Of a stretch of 20,121 bases of DNA, positions 6,231 to 11,414 are shown piece by piece. Location of the stretch: assembly GCA_934247855.1 (NCBI GenBank), contig CAKQKA010000021.1:1-20121 (forward strand). The letters are read 5' to 3'. Numbering within the stretch: position 1 is the first letter of the stretch; each line of letters starts with the position of its first letter. The stretch is from an uncultured Clostridia bacterium. Lineage in GTDB: Bacteria; Bacillota; Clostridia; Christensenellales; Borkfalkiaceae. The notes below the pieces were generated by a model. That model was given only the letters and a program-made list of their open reading frames with translations, searched no databases and was not told the origin of the DNA. The translations under genes were made by a program, and so were the position numbers.

Positions 6231-7595
6231 ATGAAAACAACATTCAAGAAAATCATTGGTGCAACGCTTGTTGCGGTAATGTGTTTTGCTTTCGTAATGA
6301 CTGCGGGCTGCTTGAAAGAAGTTAACTCCGCAAATTGCGAACACAGCTGGGTTGCAGGCAGAATAATAACCGAAGCAACTTATGAAACGGAAGGCGAACA
6401 GGAATACGTCTGCGAATACTGCGACGCAACTAAAGTCGAAAAGATTGCAAAACTCAGCTGCGAAGAACACAATTGGGAAACCAAGGGAACGGTTGAGCCC
6501 ACCTACGTTACCGACGGATATACGCTCAAAAAGTGCACCGTTTGCGGCAAGGAAGAAAAGGAAACTATTTCCAGACTTATCGTAGCCACCGAAAAGATGA
6601 CTCTCGAACAGCTGAACGCCAAAGAAAGAGACGGTTTCGTTAAAAACGCAACCGACGAAACCAAATATGCTACCGTCGGCGTAGAACTCGGCGAAGTAGG
6701 CATGAGCGATATCAACTACAGCGAACACTCTACCGGTTACCAAGGCAAAGGACTTATGATCGGCAGCACGAAACTTAACTACTACAACGCACCCAACCCC
6801 GCAGCAGGAACTTATTCTTTCGTGTTCAGCAACGGCACGGTAACGAGCGCGTCCAAAGGTTATACCTCTATCGACGGCTACAACAACGCTTCCGTTTATA
6901 TGCTTCTGCCATCGTTCAGCGACGTAGTGTTTGAAAACGTAATGTTCAAAGGCGTTATCAGCTTCGATATTCAGAAATACACCGCAGGCTGGAGCAAGCT
7001 CAATTCTTTAAGCTTTAAGAACTGCACGTTTGAAGGAATCATCATAGGCACGATCCCTGCGCAAAACGTTATTTTTGACGGATGCGAATTCAAAAACTAC
7101 ACTAACGAAACAAGCGCAAACAACTCCAACCCCATTTGGTGGAGAAACGATATGGAAGGAAACGACGGAAACGAACACCCGCTTTTGAGCTTTTTATTCG
7201 TAAACAACACCGTTACAAGCACAAGACCTGTTAAAATCGAAAGAATCGGCAGACACAGTAACGAAAAGAATTACACCGTCAAATTCGTATTCCTCGATAA
7301 CAAGTTTGACATTTCCGCTCAGACAGGCGACACAAACACCAAGAACATGGCAATCAATATCGGTCAGTTCGACAATACGAGCAGATTCATTCTGGTTGAC
7401 GACGGAAACACTATTTCCGAAACCACGAAATCGCTTTATACCGCAGCTTTGTCAAGCGGTTCTAACCAATACATTGCAAACGTTCCCGGCACCAGAATCT
7501 TGGACAGAAACGGCAAAGACAAAGAAATCACCGCAACCGTGTGGAAAACAACCACCGACGAAACTTTCGTTATGAAAACAACAGCTGCCGAATAA
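6231..7595 (+). CDS. Putative surface lipoprotein with two CxxC repeats and a beta-helix-like body
   Basis: I do not recognise a named family. The 454-residue product begins with a lipoprotein-type signal peptide (MKTTFKKIIG, hydrophobic 8-25, TAGC with the acylated Cys at 27). Two related repeats follow, about 36-75 and 77-116. Each starts with Cys-x(1-2)-His, then Trp, and carries a later CxxC (C61/C64 and C102/C105), resembling a repeat common in clostridial surface proteins that may bind zinc. The remainder is rich in short strands with regularly spaced Asn/Phe (FENVMFKG, FKNCTFEG, FDGCEFKN, FLDNKFD), suggesting a right-handed beta-helix. All arginines are AGA, as mostly in rpsR and unlike its neighbours; with the perfect promoter and terminator this suggests high expression. 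The substrate is unknown. Confidence 0.85.
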   Translation: MKTTFKKIIGATLVAVMCFAFVMTAGCLKEVNSANCEHSWVAGRIITEATYETEGEQEYVCEYCDATKVEKIAKLSCEEHNWETKGTVEPTYVTDGYTLKKCTVCGKEEKETISRLIVATEKMTLEQLNAKERDGFVKNATDETKYATVGVELGEVGMSDINYSEHSTGYQGKGLMIGSTKLNYYNAPNPAAGTYSFVFSNGTVTSASKGYTSIDGYNNASVYMLLPSFSDVVFENVMFKGVISFDIQKYTAGWSKLNSLSFKNCTFEGIIIGTIPAQNVIFDGCEFKNYTNETSANNSNPIWWRNDMEGNDGNEHPLLSFLFVNNTVTSTRPVKIERIGRHSNEKNYTVKFVFLDNKFDISAQTGDTNTKNMAINIGQFDNTSRFILVDDGNTISETTKSLYTAALSSGSNQYIANVPGTRILDRNGKDKEITATVWKTTTDETFVMKTTAAE

Positions 7596-7620
7596 GGCGG
7601 TTTAAAACCAATTAACGCAC

Positions 7621-7654
7621 AAAAAAACTGTCGCTTTACCGCGGCAGTTTTTTT
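7621..7654 (+). terminator. Strong intrinsic terminator after the lipoprotein gene
   Basis: AAAAAAACTGTCGC (7621-7634) pairs with GCGGCAGTTTTTTT (7641-7654), with one G-U pair and a six-base loop. A T-tract continues to 7659. The A-run and T-run on both sides could make it bidirectional. Confidence 0.9.
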
Positions 7655-7670
7655 GTTTTATAGAATTTTG

Positions 7671-7760
7671 AGTTACAAAAAGATTTGAAAACAGTTTTTA
7701 GTAAAAATCAGTAAAAACTTTCTTATTTGAGGAACTTTTTAGTAAAAGTCAGTAAAAACT
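7671..7760 (+). repeat. AGTAAAA decamer series
   Basis: AGTAAAAATC (7700), AGTAAAAACT (7710), AGTAAAAGTC (7741) and AGTAAAAACT (7751) are four near-identical decamers arranged as two pairs. The intervening unit begins AGGAACTTT (7730), and a looser AGTTACAAAA begins at 7671. The step is 10 bases, once 11. The unit resembles that of the GG array further right (RGTNNAANNN). Confidence 0.7.
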
Positions 7761-7815
7761 TCCCCGTAGATCGGCGCAAAACTCTTGGCTCGCCTATTCG
7801 CTTTATGTCCATAGT

Positions 7816-8070
7816 GGTTTATTGTGGTTGAAAATGTTTGCTTGTGGAAACTTGTGGTTTTATCGGGTGAAAAAGAATGTTTTTAAAAAACAAGGTTTTG
7901 GGTCAAAAGTGGTCTATTTTGGTACAAACGGGGCTTTTGTGGCAGCAAAGGTGTTATTCGGGTACAAACGGGGCTGATTTGGTTCATTCGGGTGAATTGT
8001 GGTTTGTTTGGGTAGAAAGCGGCCTTTTCGGGTATGTTTAGTTCAAAACGGGGCAAAGCCGGTAAACGAG
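7816..8070 (+). repeat. Decanucleotide-periodic GG array
   Basis: From 7901 to 8070 there are 17 consecutive 10-base blocks. Fifteen begin with GG and the other two (7951 and 8041) begin with a single G. Examples are GGTCAAAAGT, GGTACAAACG, GGGCTTTTGT, GGTTTGTTTG and GGTAGAAAGC. A second in-phase set lies at 7816, 7826, 7846 and 7856, with a lone G at 7836 and a GGG at 7865. GGTACAAACGGGGCT is repeated exactly at 7921-7935 and 7961-7975, four units apart. Because 10 is not a multiple of 3, the periodicity is not a codon repeat in one frame. The plus strand is G/T-rich and C-poor. Confidence 0.85.
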
Positions 8071-8218
8071 ATTTTTGCGAATTTACCGCCCAACTTTTTG
8101 GGGTGCATCAATATTATAAGGCTTCCCCTCTCGGGAAAAGCACATATTTTGATTGCGGTTGACTTTATTTTGCGGACAAAGGTCGCATTTACCCCCTCTC
8201 ACACCAACTGCGCCCCAT

Positions 8219-8303
8219 CAAATCCCTTTATGTATTCTGTACAAAACAAAACGGGAAGCACTTATTGTGCTACCCGTTTTGTTGGTGCGGATAAAGGGAT
8301 TTG
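8219..8303. repeat. 85-base inverted-repeat module A ending in a tRNA-Leu 3' fragment
   Basis: Outer arms CAAATCCCTTTAT (8219-8231) and ATAAAGGGATTTG (8291-8303) are perfectly complementary over 13 bases. Inside, AACAAAACGGG (8245-8255) pairs with CCCGTTTTGTT (8273-8283), continuing past an A-A mismatch into AGCAC/GTGCT with loop TTATT. The right side, 8283-8303, is identical over 21 bases to 8767-8787, the 3' end of the tRNA-Leu gene including CCA. This could be a MITE-like element, an integration-site copy, or a duplicated tRNA-terminator unit. Confidence 0.75.
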
Positions 8304-8364
8304 CTCCGCATTGGCACCGCTTCGCGTTGCTATGCTATGCCAGACAAGAGTAATACGAACCCCG

Positions 8365-8589
8365 CCAAAACGCCGATATTTACGCCCTTTTTGTCAAACT
8401 CTCGCTTGAAGTACGTATAGTACATCGGCGTTCGACTTTGCCAAAAATCATCGAAAATAGCAGCGTTTTGGTTGTTTGCAAGTCTTGCGCCCATGTTTTT
8501 AGGTAAGACAAGGCGCGTGAGCGCGTTAATACTATACGTATAACACGCGAGCGCAACGCTGTATTAGCAAAAACACGGTCGCAAGACCG
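8365..8589. other. Nested inverted repeats, possible structured RNA or mobile-element remnant
   Basis: Several perfect inverted repeats overlap. AACGCCGAT (8369-8377) pairs with ATCGGCGTT (8424-8432). CCAAAACGC (8365-8373) can instead pair with GCGTTTTGG (8463-8471), so these two stems exclude each other. TACGTATAGTA (8412-8422) pairs with TACTATACGTA (8530-8540). Two small hairpins with GNRA-type loops on the plus strand are GCGC-GTGA-GCGC (8513-8524) and CGGTC-GCAA-GACCG (8576-8589). GNRA loops and alternative stems suggest a plus-strand RNA, but no promoter was identified and no Rfam family was recognised. Confidence 0.45.
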
Positions 8590-8622
8590 AGGTTCGTTTT
8601 ATTCTTGGCTGGCATCACGCCG

Positions 8623-8701
8623 GGGCAGTAAACGGTGGGTGTCCACCGTTTAGCCGCAACTTTTCCGTTCCCATTAACTTTTCAGTTGCGGCAACCTGCC
8701 C
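8623..8701. other. Three-way-junction fold next to the tRNA-Leu terminator
   Basis: GGGCAG (8623-8628) pairs with CTGCCC (8696-8701). Inside are TAAACGGTGG/CCACCGTTTA (8629-8638 with 8643-8652, four-base loop) and GCCGCAACT/AGTTGCGGC (8653-8661 with 8684-8692). All stems are perfect and adjacent, giving a compact cruciform or RNA three-way junction of 79 bases. On the minus strand an alternative AACT-GAAA-AGTT tetraloop hairpin is also possible. There is no U-tract, so this is not a simple terminator. Confidence 0.6.
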
Positions 8702-8730
8702 GTTCAAATCCCTTTTTAGTTTAACATGAC

Positions 8731-8770
8731 ACCAAAAGAAAAAAGCCCCAAAGGGCTTTCTTCTTTTGGT
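8731..8770 (-). terminator. Terminator of tRNA-Leu
   Basis: ACCAAAAGAAAAAAGCCC (8731-8748) pairs with GGGCTTTCTTCTTTTGGT (8753-8770) with one mismatch. Read on the minus strand the core GCCC/GGGC is followed by CTTTTTTCTTTT, a good U-tract right after the tRNA. The last bases of the outer stem are the tRNA CCA end itself. GTTCAAATCCCTTT at 8702-8715 repeats the tRNA T-arm sequence beyond the terminator. Confidence 0.8.
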
Positions 8771-8850
8771 GCGGATAAAGGGATTTGAACCCCCACGTCG
8801 AAGACACCGGCTCCTAAGGCCGGCGCGTCTGCCAGTTCCGCCATATCCGC
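8767..8850 (-). tRNA. tRNA-Leu (anticodon UAG)
   Basis: The minus strand folds as a class II tRNA. The acceptor GCGGATA pairs with TATCCGC, followed by discriminator A and an encoded CCA. The D arm contains AACTGGCAGA. The anticodon stem GCCGGC/GCCGGT (last pair C-G/G-T type) encloses the loop CTTAGGA with anticodon TAG. A long variable arm (TGTCTTCGACG) and T arm GGGGGTTCAAATCCC follow. The long variable arm and UAG anticodon define leucine. It has its own promoter (8888-8916) and terminator. Confidence 0.96.
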
Positions 8851-8854
8851 ATTG

Positions 8855-8889
8855 CAAGCGATTGTAAAAATCAATCGCTTGTTTTTTAT
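8855..8889 (+). terminator. Perfect hairpin between tRNA-Leu and its promoter (terminator shape on the plus strand)
   Basis: CAAGCGATTG (8855-8864) pairs perfectly with CAATCGCTTG (8872-8881) around TAAAAAT. On the plus strand it is followed by TTTTTTATT, so it can terminate plus-strand transcription approaching from the repeat region. On the minus strand it begins at about the predicted tRNA transcript start (near 8881) and forms the 5' leader removed by RNase P. Confidence 0.6.
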
Positions 8890-8916
8890 TATATCGTTCT
8901 TTTATTAAAATGTCAA
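8888..8916 (-). promoter_or_regulatory. Consensus sigma-A promoter of tRNA-Leu
   Basis: On the minus strand TTGACA (8916-8911), 17 bases and TATAAT (8893-8888) match consensus exactly. Directly upstream of the -35 box is the 12-base palindrome GTTTTGCAAAAC (8919-8930). Confidence 0.88.
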
Positions 8917-9038
8917 ACGTTTTGCAAAACAAATACCGCACGACTCTTTTACGTATGATAACCGCTTAAAAACCGCAAAATCTATAGGGCAACTTTATTG
9001 CAAAAACGCATGCAAAACGGCACACGACCAAAAACTAA

Positions 9039-10445
9039 TTATTCTTCGGTTCCGTTATCGGATGCGGGTTCGGTCATAGTAAACGGATCGAGGACTTTAT
9101 CCAAAGTTTCTTTGGAGAGCAAGCCCTTTTCCAGAACCAGATCTTTAATTCTGACGTTGCGTTTTAAAGCCTCTTTGGCAAGATCCGCGGATACTTTATA
9201 CCCGAGATACGGGCACAGTGCGGTAACCGTACCGACGCTTTCGTCCAAAAGTTCTTCGCAATGCTTTTTGTTGGAAACAATGCCCTTTACGCAATTTTCG
9301 GTAAGCGTTTTAATCGCGTTTTTCATGCAAACGAGCGATTCAAACAGTTTATAGAAGATAACGGGTTCAAACGCGTTGAGTTCGAGCTGACCTGCCTCGG
9401 CTGCAAGAGTGATTGTGGTATCGTTGCCGAAAACAGCGAACGCGACCTGCGAAACAACCTCGGGAATAACGGGGTTGACCTTGCCCGGCATAATGGACGA
9501 GCCGTTCTGCTTTGCGGGAAGAATGATTTCTTCAAAACCCGTCTTAGGTCCGCTGGACATAAGGCGCAAATCGTTGCACATTTTGGAAAGCGAAACAGCC
9601 ATAGTTTTAAGCGCACCCGAAACAAAGACAAAGCCGTCCAGGTTTTGTGTGGAATCTATAAGGTTTTTTGCCTGAATAAGATCGTAACCGGTAATCTCGC
9701 AAAGCGTGGGAACAATCTTTTTAAGATATGTCTTATTGACATTCACCGCCGTGCCGATAGCCGTGCCGCCAAGGTTGACAGAATACATTTCGTCAACCGC
9801 CCGCGTTATGAGATTAAGACAACGGCGAATACCCGACGAATAGGCTGCGAACTCCTGACCGAGCCTTATAGGAACGGCGTCCTCGAGTTGCGTTCTGCCC
9901 ATTTTGATAACGTCGTCGAACTCGACGGCTTTCTGATCGAGCGCGGCGATAAGATCTTCGGTCGCCGATTTAAGTTCAAGATATAAATCTATAACGGTGA
10001 GTTTGCCCGCCGTAGGAATTACGTCGTTTGTAGACTGCGAACGATTAACGTGGTCGTTGGGGTGGCAGATATACTCGCCCTTTTTACCGCCGAGAAGTTC
10101 GGTAGCACGGTTAGCGATGACCTCGTTCACGTTCATGTTAGCGGTAGTACCCGCTCCGCCCTGAATGGAATCGGTAATAAAATATTCGTCGAGCTTGCCC
10201 GCCAACGCTTCGTCGCACGCGGTAACGATCGCGTCGCGCGTTTTGTTATCGATAAGTCCCGCTTTGGCGTTGGTTATCGCCGCAGCTTTCTTGATTTTTA
10301 CGATATTTTTAACGAACCCGATATTCATCGGCAAGCCGGTAATATGAAAATTCTGATATCCCCTGTATGTTTGCACCCCGTAATACGCGTCCGCGGGTAT
10401 CTCGAGCGTACCGATAGAATCGCTTTCGCTTCTTTTGTTGCACAT
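9039..10445 (-). CDS. aspA: Aspartate ammonia-lyase (aspartase)
   Basis: Aspartase reversibly converts L-aspartate to fumarate and ammonia in the cytoplasm as a homotetramer of the fumarase/aspartase superfamily. The 468-residue length is typical. The three conserved regions are GGAGTTANMNVNE (96-108) with SQSTNDVIPT (136-145), GRTQLEDAVP (183-192), and the mobile signature loop GSSIMPGKVNPVIPEV (315-330) carrying the catalytic Ser. NLGGTAIGT, CNDLRLMSSGP and AGQLELNAFEPV resemble bacterial AspA more than fumarase C, so I choose aspartase. AGAGGG lies six bases before the ATG. It is transcribed divergently from an Lrp/AsnC regulator, a plausible local controller. No clear terminator is visible between 8940 and 9038. 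Confidence 0.9.
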   Translation of the reverse strand: MCNKRSESDSIGTLEIPADAYYGVQTYRGYQNFHITGLPMNIGFVKNIVKIKKAAAITNAKAGLIDNKTRDAIVTACDEALAGKLDEYFITDSIQGGAGTTANMNVNEVIANRATELLGGKKGEYICHPNDHVNRSQSTNDVIPTAGKLTVIDLYLELKSATEDLIAALDQKAVEFDDVIKMGRTQLEDAVPIRLGQEFAAYSSGIRRCLNLITRAVDEMYSVNLGGTAIGTAVNVNKTYLKKIVPTLCEITGYDLIQAKNLIDSTQNLDGFVFVSGALKTMAVSLSKMCNDLRLMSSGPKTGFEEIILPAKQNGSSIMPGKVNPVIPEVVSQVAFAVFGNDTTITLAAEAGQLELNAFEPVIFYKLFESLVCMKNAIKTLTENCVKGIVSNKKHCEELLDESVGTVTALCPYLGYKVSADLAKEALKRNVRIKDLVLEKGLLSKETLDKVLDPFTMTEPASDNGTEE

Positions 10446-10500
10446 AAACCCTCTCTCAGCCGAAACGCCGTCCGACTATATTTTTATTATTTCTCATATT

Positions 10501-10529
10501 ATTTTAGTTCCGCTTATCTATTAAGTCAA
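10501..10529 (-). promoter_or_regulatory. Sigma-A-type promoter of aspA
   Basis: On the minus strand TTGACT (10529-10524), a 17-base spacer and TAAAAT (10506-10501). One arm of the inverted repeat at 10535-10546 lies five bases upstream of the -35 box. Confidence 0.7.
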
Positions 10530-10534
10530 TTGTT

Positions 10535-10609
10535 TTAAAATAATAATATTAAATGCATAAAAAATAATATATTACGCAATATTTACTTAGAATAGATTTA
10601 TTATTTTAA
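10535..10609. promoter_or_regulatory. Putative paired operator between aspA and the Lrp-type regulator
   Basis: TTAAAATAATAA (10535-10546) and TTATTATTTTAA (10598-10609) form a perfect 12-base inverted repeat with centres 63 bases apart, about six helical turns. Each arm lies just upstream of one of the two divergent -35 boxes. Lrp/AsnC proteins bind AT-rich sites as multimers that wrap DNA, so autoregulation plus control of aspA is a reasonable inference. The AT-rich background makes chance pairing possible. Confidence 0.5.
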
Positions 10610-10618
10610 GAAAAAGTA

Positions 10619-10647
10619 TTGATTTTCTTTATTTTTTAATGTACAAT
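10619..10647 (+). promoter_or_regulatory. Sigma-A-type promoter of the Lrp/AsnC-type gene
   Basis: TTGATT (10619-10624), a 17-base spacer and TACAAT (10642-10647), followed by a short leader with GTGAGG seven bases before the ATG. Confidence 0.7.
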
Positions 10648-10681
10648 ATATTTGACTGAAAAGCCGTAAAGTGAGGTAAAT

Positions 10682-11125
10682 ATGAACAAAAACGTAGACG
10701 AATTAGACCTTAACATTTTAAAAATTTTGCTTAGCGACGCACGCACGCCTTACAAGGCGATTGCCGAAAAGCTATCGGTTTCCGTTCCCACCGTTACCAC
10801 GCGCATAAAAATCCTTACCGAAAAGGGAATTATCAAGGGATATTATACCGAAATCGACCGCGCCGCGCTCGGCGGCGGCATAAAAGCGTATATCGATATG
10901 GAAGTTCCGCCCGCGGCGAAAGAAGAACTTTATGCCTTTTTACGTTCATCCGCACCCGTGGAAGAGTGTCACAGGGTTACGGGCGAATACTCGCTTTTAA
11001 TCAAAGTTTTCTTTAAAGATACCGCCGATATGGACAAATTCTTAAACGAATTGCAACGTTACGGGCGCACGCAAACTCAAATTGTTTTCTCCTCGGTAAT
11101 AGAACACCGTGGCGTTATTTCCTGA
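10682..11125 (+). CDS. Lrp/AsnC-family transcriptional regulator
   Basis: The 147-residue protein has the standard two-part Lrp/AsnC layout. The N-terminal winged helix-turn-helix (about 5-58) contains LDLNILKILLSDARTPYKAIAEKLSVSVPTV in pieces that match the family. The C-terminal RAM effector-binding domain (about 66-140) has EECHRVTGEYSLLIKVFF. Such proteins form dimers to octamers or more and sense amino acids. Its divergent position beside aspA and the shared inverted repeat suggest that it controls aspartate catabolism and itself, with aspartate, asparagine or another amino acid as ligand. That assignment is inference. The start has GAGG at good spacing. Confidence 0.93.
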   Translation: MNKNVDELDLNILKILLSDARTPYKAIAEKLSVSVPTVTTRIKILTEKGIIKGYYTEIDRAALGGGIKAYIDMEVPPAAKEELYAFLRSSAPVEECHRVTGEYSLLIKVFFKDTADMDKFLNELQRYGRTQTQIVFSSVIEHRGVIS

Positions 11126-11196
11126 CAAATCCGCCCGACGTTTCAGTTTTACCGCAGCGCGATTTCAGGCAAATTGTGAATTTTTTAATGCAAAAA

Positions 11197-11219
11197 GTCG
11201 GTCTATATGTCGATTATCC
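11197..11219. repeat. Dispersed palindromic motif, copy 4 (inverted orientation)
   Basis: GTCGGTCTATATGTCGATTA followed by TCC is the reverse complement of the motif form GATAATCGACATATAGACCGAC. It shares the CATATAG centre with copy 5 at 15556. It lies in the regulator-lgt gap immediately left of a long imperfect hairpin (11221-11277). Confidence 0.65.
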
Positions 11220-11220
11220 G

Positions 11221-11277
11221 GCATTTTAAGCTTTTTACGCCGGCGATTTTTTACAGCGGCGAAAAACCATAAAATGC
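11221..11277. other. Long imperfect hairpin between the Lrp-type gene and lgt
   Basis: GCATTTTA (11221-11228) pairs with TAAAATGC (11270-11277). After a small internal loop, TTTTT (11232-11236) pairs with AAAAA (11262-11266), and CGCCG (11238-11242) with CGGCG (11257-11261), leaving a 14-base loop. It could terminate the regulator transcript, though the U-tract lies inside the loop, or be a small palindromic repeat element. Confidence 0.45.
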
Positions 11278-11295
11278 AAAACGGCTTTAAAACGG

Positions 11296-11324
11296 TTGTA
11301 AAAAACGATTTGACATGATATAAT
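11296..11324 (+). promoter_or_regulatory. Extended -10 promoter of lgt
   Basis: TTGTAA (11296-11301), 17 bases and TATAAT (11319-11324), with TG at 11316-11317 giving an extended -10. The roughly 85-base leader contains the direct repeat GCGCATGCG (11350-11358 and 11360-11368) and two mutually exclusive small stems, GGCGG/CCGCC (11372-11385) and TTGCCG/CGGCAA (11378-11394). Confidence 0.7.
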
Positions 11325-11414
11325 TCGTTTAAGTTAAAAAATACTTGACGCGCATGCGAGCGCATGCGTACGGCGGATTGCCGCCATACGGCAACCCGGC
11401 AAACGGAGCAAAAA

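Larger units (their letters stand above)
7655..8730. other. 1.1-kb gene-free region rich in periodic and inverted repeats
   Basis: No credible coding region is present: the open frames (for example plus strand 7999-8409) have no ribosome-binding site, no recognisable domain and run across hairpins. From left to right it holds a decamer series of AGTAAAA type (7671-7760), a long GG-every-10-bases array (7816-8070), a TTCCC/GGGAA hairpin near 8123-8136, an 85-base inverted-repeat module ending in a tRNA fragment (8219-8303), nested inverted repeats (8365-8589), and a three-way-junction fold (8623-8701). Separate entries give details. Function is unknown. Confidence 0.7.

Noticed and set aside
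7816..8070. CRISPR array
   Set aside because: The repeat step is 10 bases with no 20-40 base repeats or unique spacers, and no cas genes are nearby.
8283..8320. A second, degenerate tRNA gene
   Set aside because: Only the last 21 bases match tRNA-Leu; no anticodon arm, D arm or 5' acceptor strand can be found beyond them.
7999..8409. Plus-strand open frame of 136 codons
   Set aside because: No ribosome-binding site, starts within the GG array and runs across hairpin module A; composition is unlike the real genes.
8219..8701. Firm assignment to the GOLLD or ROOL large RNA families
   Set aside because: Proximity to a tRNA and rich structure are suggestive only; I recognise no family-specific motif and cannot run a covariance search.
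8615..8941. Minus-strand open frame of 108 codons
   Set aside because: It reads through the tRNA-Leu gene, its terminator and the three-way junction, which explain the sequence better.
8941..9038. Terminator for aspA
   Set aside because: Only scattered short repeats (GCATGC, TGCAAAA) are present, with no stable stem followed by a U-tract on the minus strand.
11364..11414. Longer lgt start adding 17 residues
   Set aside because: The upstream ATG has no ribosome-binding site and the extra residues lie on GC-rich hairpins; 11415 has GGAG at proper spacing and matches the usual family start.
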